Shown here: positions 1 to 7,603 of the stretch, piece by piece
How the letters are laid out: each line of letters starts with the position of its first letter
How positions within the stretch are numbered: position 1 is the stretch's first letter
The notes under the pieces: generated by a model
What the model was told of the DNA's origin: nothing
Databases searched by the model: none
What the model saw: the letters and a program-made list of their open reading frames with translations, nothing else
Assembly (NCBI GenBank): GCA_947375085.1
Contig: CANCEQ010000044.1
Span: forward strand, 1 to 17,685
From: Flavobacteriales bacterium
GTDB lineage: Bacteria > Bacteroidota > Bacteroidia > Flavobacteriales > Crocinitomicaceae
DNA length: 17,685 nucleotides
Direction: 5' to 3'
Position numbers and translations under genes: made by a program

Positions 1-68
1 TCTGCCAAACCTTTTTCTATTTTCAAATACGAAACAAAATGCTTAATATAGCGCTCCCAAGTAGACAT
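1..68 (-). CDS. xerD: Tyrosine recombinase XerD, N-terminal fragment (continues off the left edge)
   Basis: Only the first 22 codons are inside the window. They read from an ATG at 68-66 as MSTWERYIKHFVSYLKIEKG followed by LA. This matches the opening of the SAM-like core-binding domain of Bacteroidota XerD proteins (a WE-YI-F--YL-IEK-L pattern). XerD is a DNA-binding tyrosine recombinase that acts with XerC or alone at dif to resolve chromosome dimers. The catalytic R-H-R-Y residues lie outside the window and cannot be checked. The gene is divergent from aroQ with 4 bp between the two start codons, so its promoter must lie inside aroQ; a TAAATTTG box sits at 105-98. XerC is the main alternative because the fragment is short. 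Confidence 0.75.
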   Translation of the reverse strand, partial: MSTWERYIKHFVSYLKIEKGLA

Positions 69-72
69 CTGT

Positions 73-483
73 ATGAAAATATTAATTGTAAACGGTCCAA
101 ATTTAAACTTGCTAGGCAAGCGTGAGCCACAAATATATGGTAATCAATCGTTCGAAGCATATTTAGAAGAATTAAAATCTAAAACTTCTTGTGAAATAGA
201 TTATTTTCAATCGAATAATGAAGGTGAATTAATCGATTGTTTACAAAAGTCAAATCACGAAGGAATTATTTTAAATGCAGGAGGATACACTCACACAAGT
301 GTTTCATTAAGGGATTGTATAGATGCTATTGAAACACCAGTTATTGAAGTACATATCTCTAATATTTCTTCAAGAGAAGAATTTCGTCACACATCTTTAA
401 TTTCACCTGTTGCAGTTGGTTGTATTTTTGGTTTTGGATTAAAAAGCTATGAATTAGCAATTCGCTTTTTTGAAAATAATTGA
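73..483 (+). CDS. aroQ: 3-dehydroquinate dehydratase, type II
   Basis: This enzyme converts 3-dehydroquinate to 3-dehydroshikimate in the cytoplasmic shikimate pathway to aromatic amino acids; the type II family forms dodecamers. At 136 aa it is slightly short but within family range. All family blocks are visible: NGPNLNLLG at 7-15; the flexible lid with Arg17 and Tyr22 (KREPQIYG); FQSNNEGELID at 45-55; NAGGYTHTS at 68-76; and EVHISN with the catalytic His94, followed by FRH with Arg105. The ATG at 73 puts the conserved N-terminal strand in its usual place. There is no clear Shine-Dalgarno or -7/-33 pair upstream, and the upstream DNA is coding for divergent xerD. The pair xerD/aroQ may share a compact bidirectional control region. 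Confidence 0.96.
   Translation: MKILIVNGPNLNLLGKREPQIYGNQSFEAYLEELKSKTSCEIDYFQSNNEGELIDCLQKSNHEGIILNAGGYTHTSVSLRDCIDAIETPVIEVHISNISSREEFRHTSLISPVAVGCIFGFGLKSYELAIRFFENN
98..105 (-). promoter_or_regulatory. Candidate -7 box for xerD inside the aroQ coding region
   Basis: Read on the minus strand, 105-98 is TAAATTTG, a perfect match to the Bacteroidota -7 consensus TAnnTTTG. It would place a transcription start about 20 to 25 nt before the xerD ATG. The nearest upstream TTG (132-130) is 24 nt away, a little beyond the usual spacing, so this is only a plausible half-site. Confidence 0.35.
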
Positions 484-490
484 GTTTTTA

Positions 491-645
491 TTTTAACACA
501 GAATCATTTGGAGTTCGGCACTGAGTTACACAAAGTTTATACATCTTTCATAATATAGGTAGATATAATTTAATATACTCTATGTATCATAAAAAAAACT
601 CTGTGATACTCTGTGAAATCCTCTGAGAAACACTATGGTTAAATT
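491..645. repeat. Imperfect inverted repeat of CTCTGTG-type units between convergent genes
   Basis: Two arms face each other in the 165-bp gap between aroQ and the glycosyltransferase. The best-paired core is 519-538 (cactgagttacacaaagttt) against 596-615 (aaactctgtgatactctgtg), where 16 of 20 positions pair. Weaker similarity extends outward, with acacag near 496-501 and the ctctgag/cactatggttaa segment at 621-642. The right arm contains two ACTCTGTG units 10 bp apart (598-605 and 608-615). About 57 bp of very AT-rich DNA separates the arms. This looks like a degenerate copy of an interspersed palindromic repeat or a small MITE-like element. It could also slow transcription from both sides, since no ordinary terminator is visible here. 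Confidence 0.55.
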
Positions 646-648
646 TTT

Positions 649-1671
649 TCAGTCAAAAAAACGCTGATTTAAATCTTTAAATTTAGTTATCCCTTTAAAA
701 TAACGAGCCCATAAAATACTAGCCTTGTATAAACCTTTCGTATTACTCTTCGTTATCGATTGTTTAATTTCTTTTCGTTGCTTTAATAAAATTGGCAACC
801 TATAATACATTGCCATATGTGCATTAAAAACACTTTTAAAGTTTTTAAATTCGCCTCTAACTAAAAAACGAATTGCAGCGATTCCATCTAAAATCATTCT
901 ATAAACCAACTTAAAAAACAATATACCTTCATGATTTTTAACAATCATAAACAAACTGTTTCTAAAGTTTAAATATAATTTTTTCGGTGAATTATAAGCC
1001 AATGTCCCCCCTCCAACGTGATATATTACCGAAGAAGGAATAACCATAAATTTATATCCAAGCTTTTTTATTCTCCAACACATATCGATTTCTTCCATGT
1101 GTGCGAAAAAATATTCATCTAAACCTCCAACTTTATGGTAAATTTCAGAACGTATCATCAAAGCAGCACCTGTTGCCCAAAAAATTTCTACTTCTCCATC
1201 ATATTGTTGCTCATCATTCTCAAACTTTTCAAGAATTCGTCCTCTACAAAATGGGAAATAATTTCGATCTAAATAACCACCTGAAGCACCAGCATGTTCG
1301 AACTGGCTTCGATTTGAATAAGATAATACTTTGGGTTGACATCCTGCAACAGATGTATCTTTCATCTTTTCATATAACGGTAAAACCCAATTAGGCGTTA
1401 CTTCAATATCACTATTCAAAAGAATATAAAACTCTGATTTTATATGTTTTAATGCATCGTTATACCCTTTTGCAAAACCACCATTTTCATTATTGATGAT
1501 AATTTCAACTGTAGGAAAATTTTCAATTACATACTCTACAGAATCATCAGTTGAAGCATTATCTGCCAAAACTACTCTACAATTACCAGAATAAGCAATA
1601 ACATTAGACAGAAACTGCTCTAAATATTTTTTCCCATTCCAGTTTAATATGACAATTGCAACGTTCTCCAA
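649..1671 (-). CDS. Glycosyltransferase family 2 (GT-A fold) protein
   Basis: A 340-aa GT2 enzyme that probably transfers a sugar from a nucleotide-sugar to a cell-surface glycan or lipid acceptor; neither donor nor acceptor can be read from the sequence. The nucleotide-binding start VAIVILNWNG is at 4-13, followed by LADNASTD (35-42), the NENGGFAKGYNDAL block (61-74), a DxD-equivalent NSD at 86-88, and the acceptor-side HMEEIDMCWR (191-200) that carries the family's ED-type acidic residues. A hydrophobic stretch at about 250-270 may associate with the membrane. The start is TTG at 1671-1669: the frame has a TAA six codons upstream and no ATG or GTG lies between, and the TTG places the first beta-strand exactly where the family has it. 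A minus-strand TACATTTG box lies just upstream. Confidence 0.9.
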   Translation of the reverse strand: MENVAIVILNWNGKKYLEQFLSNVIAYSGNCRVVLADNASTDDSVEYVIENFPTVEIIINNENGGFAKGYNDALKHIKSEFYILLNSDIEVTPNWVLPLYEKMKDTSVAGCQPKVLSYSNRSQFEHAGASGGYLDRNYFPFCRGRILEKFENDEQQYDGEVEIFWATGAALMIRSEIYHKVGGLDEYFFAHMEEIDMCWRIKKLGYKFMVIPSSVIYHVGGGTLAYNSPKKLYLNFRNSLFMIVKNHEGILFFKLVYRMILDGIAAIRFLVRGEFKNFKSVFNAHMAMYYRLPILLKQRKEIKQSITKSNTKGLYKASILWARYFKGITKFKDLNQRFFD

Positions 1672-1692
1672 ACTTCTACTTTCTATTTAGAA

Positions 1693-1700
1693 CAAATGTA
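1693..1700 (-). promoter_or_regulatory. Candidate -7 box for the GT2 gene
   Basis: Read on the minus strand, 1700-1693 is TACATTTG, matching TAnnTTTG, and lies about 21 bp before the TTG start. No TTG occurs at the usual 17-23 nt upstream distance, so this is a half-site. If it is used, the glycosyltransferase has its own promoter rather than depending only on the GWxTD gene 76 bp upstream. Confidence 0.33.
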
Positions 1701-1747
1701 CACAACTTTTAACAATTGAACGTTTTTCAACTTTGAGTATACTTTAA

Positions 1748-3190
1748 TTAATACTGTCTAAAGTTATTATAACCATTATCACCGTAATTTGGTTGAATAT
1801 TTTTGTTTGGATCATCAATTGTACCAGTAGTCGTATTACGTTTACTAAGTGCTAATTGCCAAGCTTGATTTTTCAATTCACCTATCATATCTGAATGTAA
1901 AAGTCTATAAGCATTATTCACTAAATCGGTATTATAAAATATAAATCGCTTGTTACTAAATTTTCCAATTTTATTGTACTGCCATATTTCATATGGATAT
2001 TCTGAAGAGGAAACTTCCTTTTGTAAAATATTTGTTGGTGGTCCATATTGGAGGTAAACTCTTCCTCTATCAGTTTCAAATCCTGCTTGAAAATTACTTT
2101 TGTATATTTTTTCAACCATATCTACCTGTTCTTTGTATTTTAACCAACCTTCATATGGATTGGCTGAAGCTGTTACAGTCCAAAATGCCTGAATATATTT
2201 TCTTGCATTTTCACGATTTTTACTTTTTAAAATATCTAAAATACTTTTCACATCACTTGACTTAGACATTGGTATCAAACTAGCTAAATAAAAGGTCACA
2301 CTATCATCTGTGATAGAAGCTTGAAAAGCTGGATCTATAATTTGGCTCTTTAAATTGATTGCCAAATCCAAATCATTACTTCTATCAAAAGTATATGAAG
2401 TTGTTGCTAATACTTTCATTTCTTTATTAATAATAGCGTAATTAATCGTATAATTTCCATTAGGAAGATTAGAAATATCTACTGACCTTAGAAAAGGTAC
2501 AACTTCATTTTTTTTACATTTTGTAAAAACGGGTTCAACCACATCCTTTTGACTAAAACTTTCAACGATCGATTGTTTTATTCCAAACACACTGTCTTGC
2601 AATTGATTCGAATTATAAATTTCAAAATAAATGGGTAATCTTGTCAATTCCTTCGGATAAAAAGAAGAAAAATTAGGTATCATCGTATATCCTGATTTAT
2701 AAAAAAGAGACGATTCATCTCCGCCTTTTGTAATAATTTCTGAAACTTGAATATCTGAAACTGAAATTTGAGTTTTAAAATCATCCATTACAAATGGTGT
2801 AGTTGCTTTAACTGACTCTCCTTCTGTATTCAAATCTCTTAATTCAATAGCTAAAACATATGCTCCTGGCTTTAAAGCATAGCGTCTCAAATCAAAAAAA
2901 TCATCGATTATACTATCTTTCATAACAGGTGATTTTAAACGATAGGCTTCATGCGCAATAATAGTGTCATTTTTTTTAATGTTTAAATTTACTACTACTT
3001 CACTCTGCAGACCTCCATCCACTTTTAAATATTTCAAACTATACCCTACAAATTTTATTTGCACTTCTGCATATTCACCCACTCCTGGAGCAGAAAATTG
3101 TTTCGTATCTAAAAAGGCTCTCACTTTTTGAGTCTGGCTAAATCCAAAACTCAAAATGCTTATAAAAATAAATAGCAAATAATTTTTCAT
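1748..3190 (-). CDS. Exported GWxTD domain-containing protein
   Basis: A 480-aa protein with a clear N-terminal signal peptide (MKNYLLFIFISILSFGFSQ, cleavage near residue 19-20), so it is exported to the periplasm or outer membrane. Residues about 20-270 look like beta-rich repeat domains. Residues about 335-425 match the GWxTD domain of Bacteroidota: FWTVTASANP (336-345), the signature region GFETDRGRVYLQYGPP (370-385), then YEIWQY and RFIFYN. Phe371 replaces the Trp that names the family. The molecular role of GWxTD proteins is not established. The ATG at 3190-3188 directly precedes the signal peptide. A TAACTTTG box lies 22 bp upstream. The glycosyltransferase follows 76 bp downstream on the same strand. 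Confidence 0.85.
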   Translation of the reverse strand: MKNYLLFIFISILSFGFSQTQKVRAFLDTKQFSAPGVGEYAEVQIKFVGYSLKYLKVDGGLQSEVVVNLNIKKNDTIIAHEAYRLKSPVMKDSIIDDFFDLRRYALKPGAYVLAIELRDLNTEGESVKATTPFVMDDFKTQISVSDIQVSEIITKGGDESSLFYKSGYTMIPNFSSFYPKELTRLPIYFEIYNSNQLQDSVFGIKQSIVESFSQKDVVEPVFTKCKKNEVVPFLRSVDISNLPNGNYTINYAIINKEMKVLATTSYTFDRSNDLDLAINLKSQIIDPAFQASITDDSVTFYLASLIPMSKSSDVKSILDILKSKNRENARKYIQAFWTVTASANPYEGWLKYKEQVDMVEKIYKSNFQAGFETDRGRVYLQYGPPTNILQKEVSSSEYPYEIWQYNKIGKFSNKRFIFYNTDLVNNAYRLLHSDMIGELKNQAWQLALSKRNTTTGTIDDPNKNIQPNYGDNGYNNFRQY

Positions 3191-3211
3191 AATTAGACAA
3201 TTTGTTTAGAA

Positions 3212-3219
3212 CAAAGTTA
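3212..3219 (-). promoter_or_regulatory. Candidate -7 box for the GWxTD gene
   Basis: Read on the minus strand, 3219-3212 is TAACTTTG, matching TAnnTTTG, 22 bp before the ATG. There is no TTG at normal spacing upstream, so the -33 element is weak or absent. Confidence 0.38.
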
Positions 3220-3362
3220 CAAAACGATTTCACAGCTCTTTGAAATTGTTTATAAATTGATTTATCTGTAGAAGATTATTTATAAAGTGTCTGAAAATCA
3301 ACATTTATACTTTTAAACAAATACATAATTTAAATTAATTTCATATTTTTTTAATAAAAGAC

Positions 3363-3392
3363 TTGCAAATAGAGAAAGTATTATTAATTTTG
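3363..3392 (+). promoter_or_regulatory. Bacteroidota sigma-A-type promoter of tRNA-Ser
   Basis: TTG at 3363-3365 and TAATTTTG at 3385-3392 are separated by 19 nt, an excellent match to TTG-N19/20-TAnnTTTG. The predicted start point is about 3397-3400, right at the first base of the mature tRNA at 3401, so the 5' leader is minimal. Confidence 0.8.
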
Positions 3393-3400
3393 CACCGTCC

Positions 3401-3488
3401 GGAGAGATGGCAGAGCGGTTGAATGCACCGGTCTTGAAAACCGGCGTACCGAGAGGTATCGGGGGTTCGAATCCCTCTCTCTCCGCCA
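3401..3488 (+). tRNA. tRNA-Ser (anticodon TGA)
   Basis: An 88-nt class II tRNA. The acceptor stem GGAGAGA pairs with TCTCTCC (3478-3484), the discriminator is G3485 (usual for serine) and CCA is encoded at 3486-3488. The anticodon stem CCGGT (3428-3432) pairs with ACCGG (3440-3444) around the loop CTTGAAA, with anticodon TGA at 3435-3437, reading UCN codons such as UCA. The long variable arm (about 3445-3461) identifies the serine/leucine class. The T-arm is GGGGG-TTCGAAT-CCCTC. It has its own promoter upstream and a terminator directly downstream, so it is a complete single-tRNA transcription unit. Confidence 0.97.
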
Positions 3489-3493
3489 GAATA

Positions 3494-3524
3494 AAGCTCG
3501 AATTAATTTTCGAGCTTTTTTTTT
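3494..3524 (+). terminator. Intrinsic terminator of tRNA-Ser
   Basis: AAGCTCGAA (3494-3502) pairs with TTCGAGCTT (3509-3517) around a 6-nt loop, followed by an uninterrupted T run ending at 3524. It begins 6 nt after the tRNA CCA and ends 20 nt before the MFS start codon. Confidence 0.88.
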
Positions 3525-3543
3525 GCACTTTATTTTTATTTTC

Positions 3544-4746
3544 ATGAATTCTAAATTTGCTTTCGTCTTTATTTTTATTACAATTATAATTGATTCTACT
3601 GGATTGGGCATCATAATTCCTTCACTTCCAAGTTTAGTTGCAGAAGTTTCAAATGTTGGCGTTTCAGAATCAGCAAAATACTACGGAATTATCTTAGGTA
3701 GTTATGCGTTGATGCAATTTATTTTCTCACCAATTATTGGTAGTTTGAGTGATCATTATGGGAGAAGACCAATTTTATTAATGTCCCTTTTTGGTTTAGG
3801 ATTAGATTATGTCTTTATGTATTTTGCTCCTACAATTGCTTGGCTGGTTTTAGGTAGATGTCTTTCAGGAATGTTTGGAGCTAGTTACACAACAGCTTCA
3901 GCATATATTGCCGATATATCAACACCTGAAAATAAAACCCGAAATTTTGGTTTAGTAGGTGCCGCTTTTGGTATTGGTTTTATAATTGGCCCTGCTATTG
4001 GTGGTTTACTTGGCGATTTCAATATGAGAGCTCCCTTCTTATTTGCCGCTGGACTTTCATTATTAAATCTAATTTATGGCTCTTTTGTTCTTAAGGAATC
4101 TTTATCTCTTGAAAATCGAAGAAGTTTTTCATTTTCAAGAGCAAATCCGATAGGAGCATTTTTTCAATTAAAAAAGTATAAAAATTTAGCCTGGATATTT
4201 ATCGTTATCTTTCTATTATTTTTTGGAGCAATGGCTATTCAAAGTACCTGGAATTACTATACAATGGAAAAATTTGGATGGAAAATTAAAGATGTTGGAT
4301 TGTCATTAACCTGTGTAGGAATATGTATCGCTTTGATTCAAGGAGCATTAGCAGGAATTATATCTAAAAAACTTGGAAACATAAAAACAGCCTACTTAAG
4401 CATTATCATCACCATATTCACCATGATCCTGATCGGAACAGTCACAAAAAGTTGGATGATTTATTGTTTAATGTTACCATACGCATTCTCAGGTCTTGCA
4501 GACCCTGCAATTAGAGCTATATTATCTAACAAAACATCTGAAAGCGAACAAGGTGAATTACAAGGAGTTATAACGAGTGTGTTAAGTATTGCCGAGATTT
4601 TAGGTCCTCCAATAATGATGGCTATATTTTACTTTTTCACAGTAAACAGACAATCTCCTATCTATGGAATGCCATTCTATTTTGGTGCATTCATCGTAAC
4701 CATCGCATTGATTTTATTTTATCGAATCGTTAGAAAAGAAAAATAA
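3544..4746 (+). CDS. MFS transporter, TCR/Tet-like drug:H+ antiporter family
   Basis: A 400-aa inner-membrane protein with the spacing of 12 transmembrane helices, probably a proton-driven exporter; the substrate cannot be read from sequence. The first helix carries [18 protein letters not shown] (14-31), the TetA-type motif. Motif A is canonical in the loop between helices 2 and 3: [11 protein letters not shown] at 66-76, with Asp70 and the Arg pair 74-75. Motif [10 protein letters not shown], is at 149-157, as in antiporters. The central loop (about 175-210) is short. I chose the ATG at 3544; an in-frame TTG at 3523 lies inside the terminator T run of the tRNA and is rejected. There is no clear promoter between that terminator and the ATG. 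The Tet-like label is familial and does not imply tetracycline resistance. Confidence 0.9.
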   Translation: MNSKFAFVFIFITIIIDSTGLGIIIPSLPSLVAEVSNVGVSESAKYYGIILGSYALMQFIFSPIIGSLSDHYGRRPILLMSLFGLGLDYVFMYFAPTIAWLVLGRCLSGMFGASYTTASAYIADISTPENKTRNFGLVGAAFGIGFIIGPAIGGLLGDFNMRAPFLFAAGLSLLNLIYGSFVLKESLSLENRRSFSFSRANPIGAFFQLKKYKNLAWIFIVIFLLFFGAMAIQSTWNYYTMEKFGWKIKDVGLSLTCVGICIALIQGALAGIISKKLGNIKTAYLSIIITIFTMILIGTVTKSWMIYCLMLPYAFSGLADPAIRAILSNKTSESEQGELQGVITSVLSIAEILGPPIMMAIFYFFTVNRQSPIYGMPFYFGAFIVTIALILFYRIVRKEK

Positions 4747-4763
4747 TTTAAAGTAGTCGTAAA

Positions 4764-4793
4764 AAAAAAGACCGAATCGCTTCGGTCTTTTTT
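4764..4793. terminator. Strong bidirectional terminator between the MFS gene and glyA
   Basis: AAAAAAGACCGAA (4764-4776) and TTCGGTCTTTTTT (4781-4793) form a perfect 13-bp stem around a TCGC tetraloop. The A run on one side and T run on the other give a U-tract on transcripts from either strand. It serves both convergent genes: the MFS gene ends at 4746 and glyA at 4814. Confidence 0.93.
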
Positions 4794-4813
4794 AATTATT
4801 TGAAATTATAATC

Positions 4814-6115
4814 TTACCATTTAAACAAAGGTCTTCCACTTACCAAAGCATTTACTTCTTTACGAACCGCTTCAATCGTAGCATCATTTGTAACATCTGA
4901 TAAAACTCTATCAATCAATTCAACAATTTGTGGAATTTCTTTTTCATTCACACCTCTAGATGTAATAGCTGGAGTACCAACTCTCATACCTGAAGTAACA
5001 AATGGAGATTCAGTATCAAATGGAACCATATTTTTATTTACCGTAATATCAGCTCTAACTAATGCGTTTTCAGCATCTTTTCCAGTTACATTTTTAGAAC
5101 GTAAATCAATCAACATAGAATGATTTTCAGTTCCTCCAGAAATTACTTTATATCCTCTTTTTACAAATTCATCAGCCATTACAGAAGCATTTAATTTCAC
5201 TTGCTTCATGTACGTTTTGTAATTATCAGATAATGCTTCACCAAAAGCAACTGCTTTAGCAGCAATTACGTGCTCTAATGGACCACCTTGCATTCCTGGG
5301 AAAACTGCAGCATCTAATAAAGAACCTAATGATCTTAAATTACCATTATTCCATTTAATTCCAAAAGGATTATCAATGTTGTGACGCATCATAATTACAC
5401 CTCCTCTAGGTCCTCTTAATGTTTTATGAGTTGTAGTAGTAACAATATGACAGTGATCAAAAGGATCATTTAATAAACCTGCGGCAATTAAACCTGCTGG
5501 ATGAGAAATATCTGCTAAAACTAAAGCACCGATTTTATCAGCTACTTTACGAATACGTGCATAATCCCAATCACGACTATAAGCAGAAGCTCCACAAATA
5601 ATTAATTTTGGATTTTCACGTAAAGCAATTTCTTCTAATTGATCGTAATCAACTGTTTCAGTTTCTTTGTTTACACCATAGAAGAATGGTTTATATACTT
5701 TTCCTGAAAAATTTACTGGAGAACCATGTGATAAATGTCCACCATGAGAAAGATCAAAACCTAAAATTTTATCTCCCGGTTGTAATACCGCTAAAAATAC
5801 AGCTGCATTTGCTTGTGCTCCTGAATGAGGCTGAACATTAGCCCAAGTTGCACCAAATAATTTACAAAGACGATCAATTGCTAATTGCTCTACTTTATCA
5901 ACTACCTCACATCCACCATAATATCTTTTACCTGGTAAACCTTCTGCATATTTATTTGTCAAAACGCTTCCCATTGCTTCCATTACTTCATCACTTACAA
6001 AGTTCTCAGAAGCAATCAACTCAATACCATGCAATTGACGATTGTTTTCTTCAGAAATTAAATCGAAAATTTCTTGGTCTCTTTTTTCCACGTTGACACT
6101 AACTGTATTTTCCAT
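4814..6115 (-). CDS. glyA: Serine hydroxymethyltransferase
   Basis: A PLP-dependent cytoplasmic enzyme that interconverts serine and glycine while charging tetrahydrofolate with a one-carbon unit (5,10-methylene-THF). At 433 aa it is full length for the family. Visible landmarks are [11 protein letters not shown] (31-41), [15 protein letters not shown] (54-68), QPHSGAQAN (95-103), the PLP-interacting DISH (202-205) and the Schiff-base Lys231 in [14 protein letters not shown]. The ATG at 6115-6113 gives the normal N-terminus. It has its own promoter (TTG-N20-TATCTTTG) and a shared bidirectional terminator, so it is a single-gene unit. Confidence 0.98.
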   Translation of the reverse strand: MENTVSVNVEKRDQEIFDLISEENNRQLHGIELIASENFVSDEVMEAMGSVLTNKYAEGLPGKRYYGGCEVVDKVEQLAIDRLCKLFGATWANVQPHSGAQANAAVFLAVLQPGDKILGFDLSHGGHLSHGSPVNFSGKVYKPFFYGVNKETETVDYDQLEEIALRENPKLIICGASAYSRDWDYARIRKVADKIGALVLADISHPAGLIAAGLLNDPFDHCHIVTTTTHKTLRGPRGGVIMMRHNIDNPFGIKWNNGNLRSLGSLLDAAVFPGMQGGPLEHVIAAKAVAFGEALSDNYKTYMKQVKLNASVMADEFVKRGYKVISGGTENHSMLIDLRSKNVTGKDAENALVRADITVNKNMVPFDTESPFVTSGMRVGTPAITSRGVNEKEIPQIVELIDRVLSDVTNDATIEAVRKEVNALVSGRPLFKW

Positions 6116-6140
6116 CGTTTATTTTTTATGTTTTGAAATG

Positions 6141-6171
6141 CAAAGATAATTCCTTAATAGTTCTTATGCAA
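6141..6171 (-). promoter_or_regulatory. Bacteroidota sigma-A-type promoter of glyA
   Basis: On the minus strand, TTG at 6171-6169 is followed after 20 nt by TATCTTTG at 6148-6141. Both elements match the phylum consensus. The predicted start lies at about 6135, giving a 5' leader of roughly 20 nt before the ATG at 6115, with no room for a riboswitch. Confidence 0.78.
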
Positions 6172-6249
6172 TTGATTTTAGATTGTTTATGCTTTTTTAG
6201 ATGAAAGAGATTGGAACGAAGACGTAAGACATTTATTTAAAAATGAAAC

Positions 6250-7005
6250 TTAATATCTTTTAATGCAATTTAAATGATGCGTTAATTCATTCGATTCTTT
6301 ATGAATAATTCCGTCTATTGTTATAATATCTAATCTAACACATCCACTTGCATGAATAATTTCGCCGTTTCCATCTAAAATTCCGACATGTATAATTTTA
6401 CCCGCCTTATTATGAAAAAAAGCAACATCACCAGATTGATGTTCTGTAAAATCAATTTCTAACCCATGCTCTACCTGTTGGGAAGCATCTCTTGGCAAAT
6501 TGATTCCAAAAAATCGAAAAACTGTTTGAGTAAAACCAGAACAATCAATACCAAATGGTGTTTTCCCTCCCCATAAATAAGGTGAATTTAAATACTCCTG
6601 AGCTGTATCGTAAACAGACGTTATTTCTACCTCAGTAGCTGCTTCAAGCTGAAATTCATCAGGTCCAATTTTAAAAGGTAAATTATCAGAAAATGGTATA
6701 AATGAACCTTTTACAATTCGTTGGTTTCCCCAAGGAGTAATTAAATTTCTATAAATTGATTTTTCATAGGTAACACCATCTAACCATCTCCCAAACTCTT
6801 TTTCAGTTAAAGGTTTAAAATGTTTTACATCAATCCATCCAGGATAATTATCATAAAAAGTCAATATCTTACACCAAGAACCTTCAATCTCCTCAATTTG
6901 AAACACTTCTCCAAAGAGTAATTGTGTCACAATTTCTGCTTGATCTTTGTTTTCTGCTCTTACAGGTGAAATACTCACCTTGCAGTAAGCGTATTTCAAC
7001 GACAT
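6250..7005 (-). CDS. NlpC/P60 (C40) peptidase with N-terminal SH3b-like domain, dipeptidyl-peptidase VI type
   Basis: A 251-aa cysteine peptidase that most likely cuts the gamma-D-Glu-diaminopimelate bond in peptidoglycan peptides. Residues about 4-65 form a bacterial SH3-like domain (WCKILTF, YPGWIDVKHF) and a second SH3b-like segment may occupy 75-125. The catalytic domain follows: WGGKTPFGIDCSGF with Cys155, then HVGIL with His206, then HASG with His218 as third polar residue. No signal peptide is visible, which suits a cytoplasmic enzyme of murein-peptide recycling (the YkfC-like arrangement) more than an exported hydrolase. Its ATG overlaps the stop of the DinB-like gene by one base (TAATG), implying translational coupling. 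Confidence 0.9.
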   Translation of the reverse strand: MSLKYAYCKVSISPVRAENKDQAEIVTQLLFGEVFQIEEIEGSWCKILTFYDNYPGWIDVKHFKPLTEKEFGRWLDGVTYEKSIYRNLITPWGNQRIVKGSFIPFSDNLPFKIGPDEFQLEAATEVEITSVYDTAQEYLNSPYLWGGKTPFGIDCSGFTQTVFRFFGINLPRDASQQVEHGLEIDFTEHQSGDVAFFHNKAGKIIHVGILDGNGEIIHASGCVRLDIITIDGIIHKESNELTHHLNCIKRY

Positions 7006-7583
7006 TATTTTTTAGGGAAATTTGGATGAGTCATAACATTTAATGCTTGTTGCATGTGACGTTCATTGTGATAAGCAACAAACAACAAAGCATCTCCTAA
7101 TCGGAAACGTATGATTTTAGATATAGAAATTGGAACTTTTACTTTTCTTAAGTTCACTTCTTCAGCACTTTCAATAATGGATAACAATTCGGCCTGACCT
7201 TTTTCTAAGTCTGATACTTCGTTTCCTGTAAGAAGAGAAATATCAATCGTAGGATTACTTGTTTTAGGAGATTTAAATTTTCTTTTTACATTCTTAGCAT
7301 TACCCAACTTCATTGACTGCCATGCCGAACGTCCTAATGGCGAAGAAACGAAAACTGAAATAGGTTCTCTGAAACGAGTGTTTGCAATTCTTGTTTTAAA
7401 TGTTGAATGATAAAATTTGGCGTATTCATTCATATGAGCAAAAATCTCATTAATACTCCATGAACTATCATTCATTTTCCACGACTTTTGTTCCTCATTT
7501 AAATAAACAATCTTTTTACGAATCACATCTAAGTTCGTTAATGTAATCGATCTAATATCGTTTAGAAGTTCTTTTGTTGTCAT
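7005..7583 (-). CDS. DinB/YfiT-like metal-binding four-helix-bundle protein
   Basis: A 192-aa protein of the DinB superfamily. The three histidines that bind the divalent metal are in place: His50 in WSINEIFAHMNE and the pair His172 and His176 in YHNERHMQQ. Members include thiol-dependent transferases and damage-induced proteins of unknown role, so no reaction can be assigned. I place the start at the ATG at 7583-7581. The reading frame extends upstream to an ATG at 7643, but a near-perfect promoter (7633-7604) sits inside that extension and its transcript would start after the first ATG. The protein from 7583 starts MTTKELLNDI, a normal opening for the family. It is co-transcribed with the NlpC/P60 gene (1-bp overlap). 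Confidence 0.83.
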   Translation of the reverse strand: MTTKELLNDIRSITLTNLDVIRKKIVYLNEEQKSWKMNDSSWSINEIFAHMNEYAKFYHSTFKTRIANTRFREPISVFVSSPLGRSAWQSMKLGNAKNVKRKFKSPKTSNPTIDISLLTGNEVSDLEKGQAELLSIIESAEEVNLRKVKVPISISKIIRFRLGDALLFVAYHNERHMQQALNVMTHPNFPKK

Positions 7584-7603
7584 TGAAAAATATTTATTGC
7601 ACT

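Noticed and set aside
1101..1394. Plus-strand open frame of 97 codons opposite the GT2 gene
   Set aside because: It is an antisense shadow with no family features, inside a clearly coding glycosyltransferase. The same applies to the frames at 1993-2265, 5608-5841, 5848-6096, 15038-15361 and 17319-17555.
3523..3543. TTG at 3523 as start of the MFS gene, adding seven residues
   Set aside because: It lies within the T run of the tRNA terminator, and the ATG at 3544 gives the normal TetA-type N-terminus.
3313..3614. Two minus-strand reading frames that run through the tRNA-Ser region, one containing an [14 protein letters not shown] string and the other [11 protein letters not shown]
   Set aside because: These are the well-known false proteins produced by translating a tRNA-Ser gene on its opposite strand. 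The tRNA is complete and has its own promoter and terminator.
3544..4746. Calling the MFS transporter a tetracycline resistance gene
   Set aside because: The Tet-like motifs are shared by many chromosomal exporters. There is no TetR-type regulator or mobile context, so only the family is supported.
6116..6249. A glycine or tetrahydrofolate riboswitch before glyA
   Set aside because: The predicted leader from the promoter at 6171-6141 is only about 20 nt, too short for any riboswitch.
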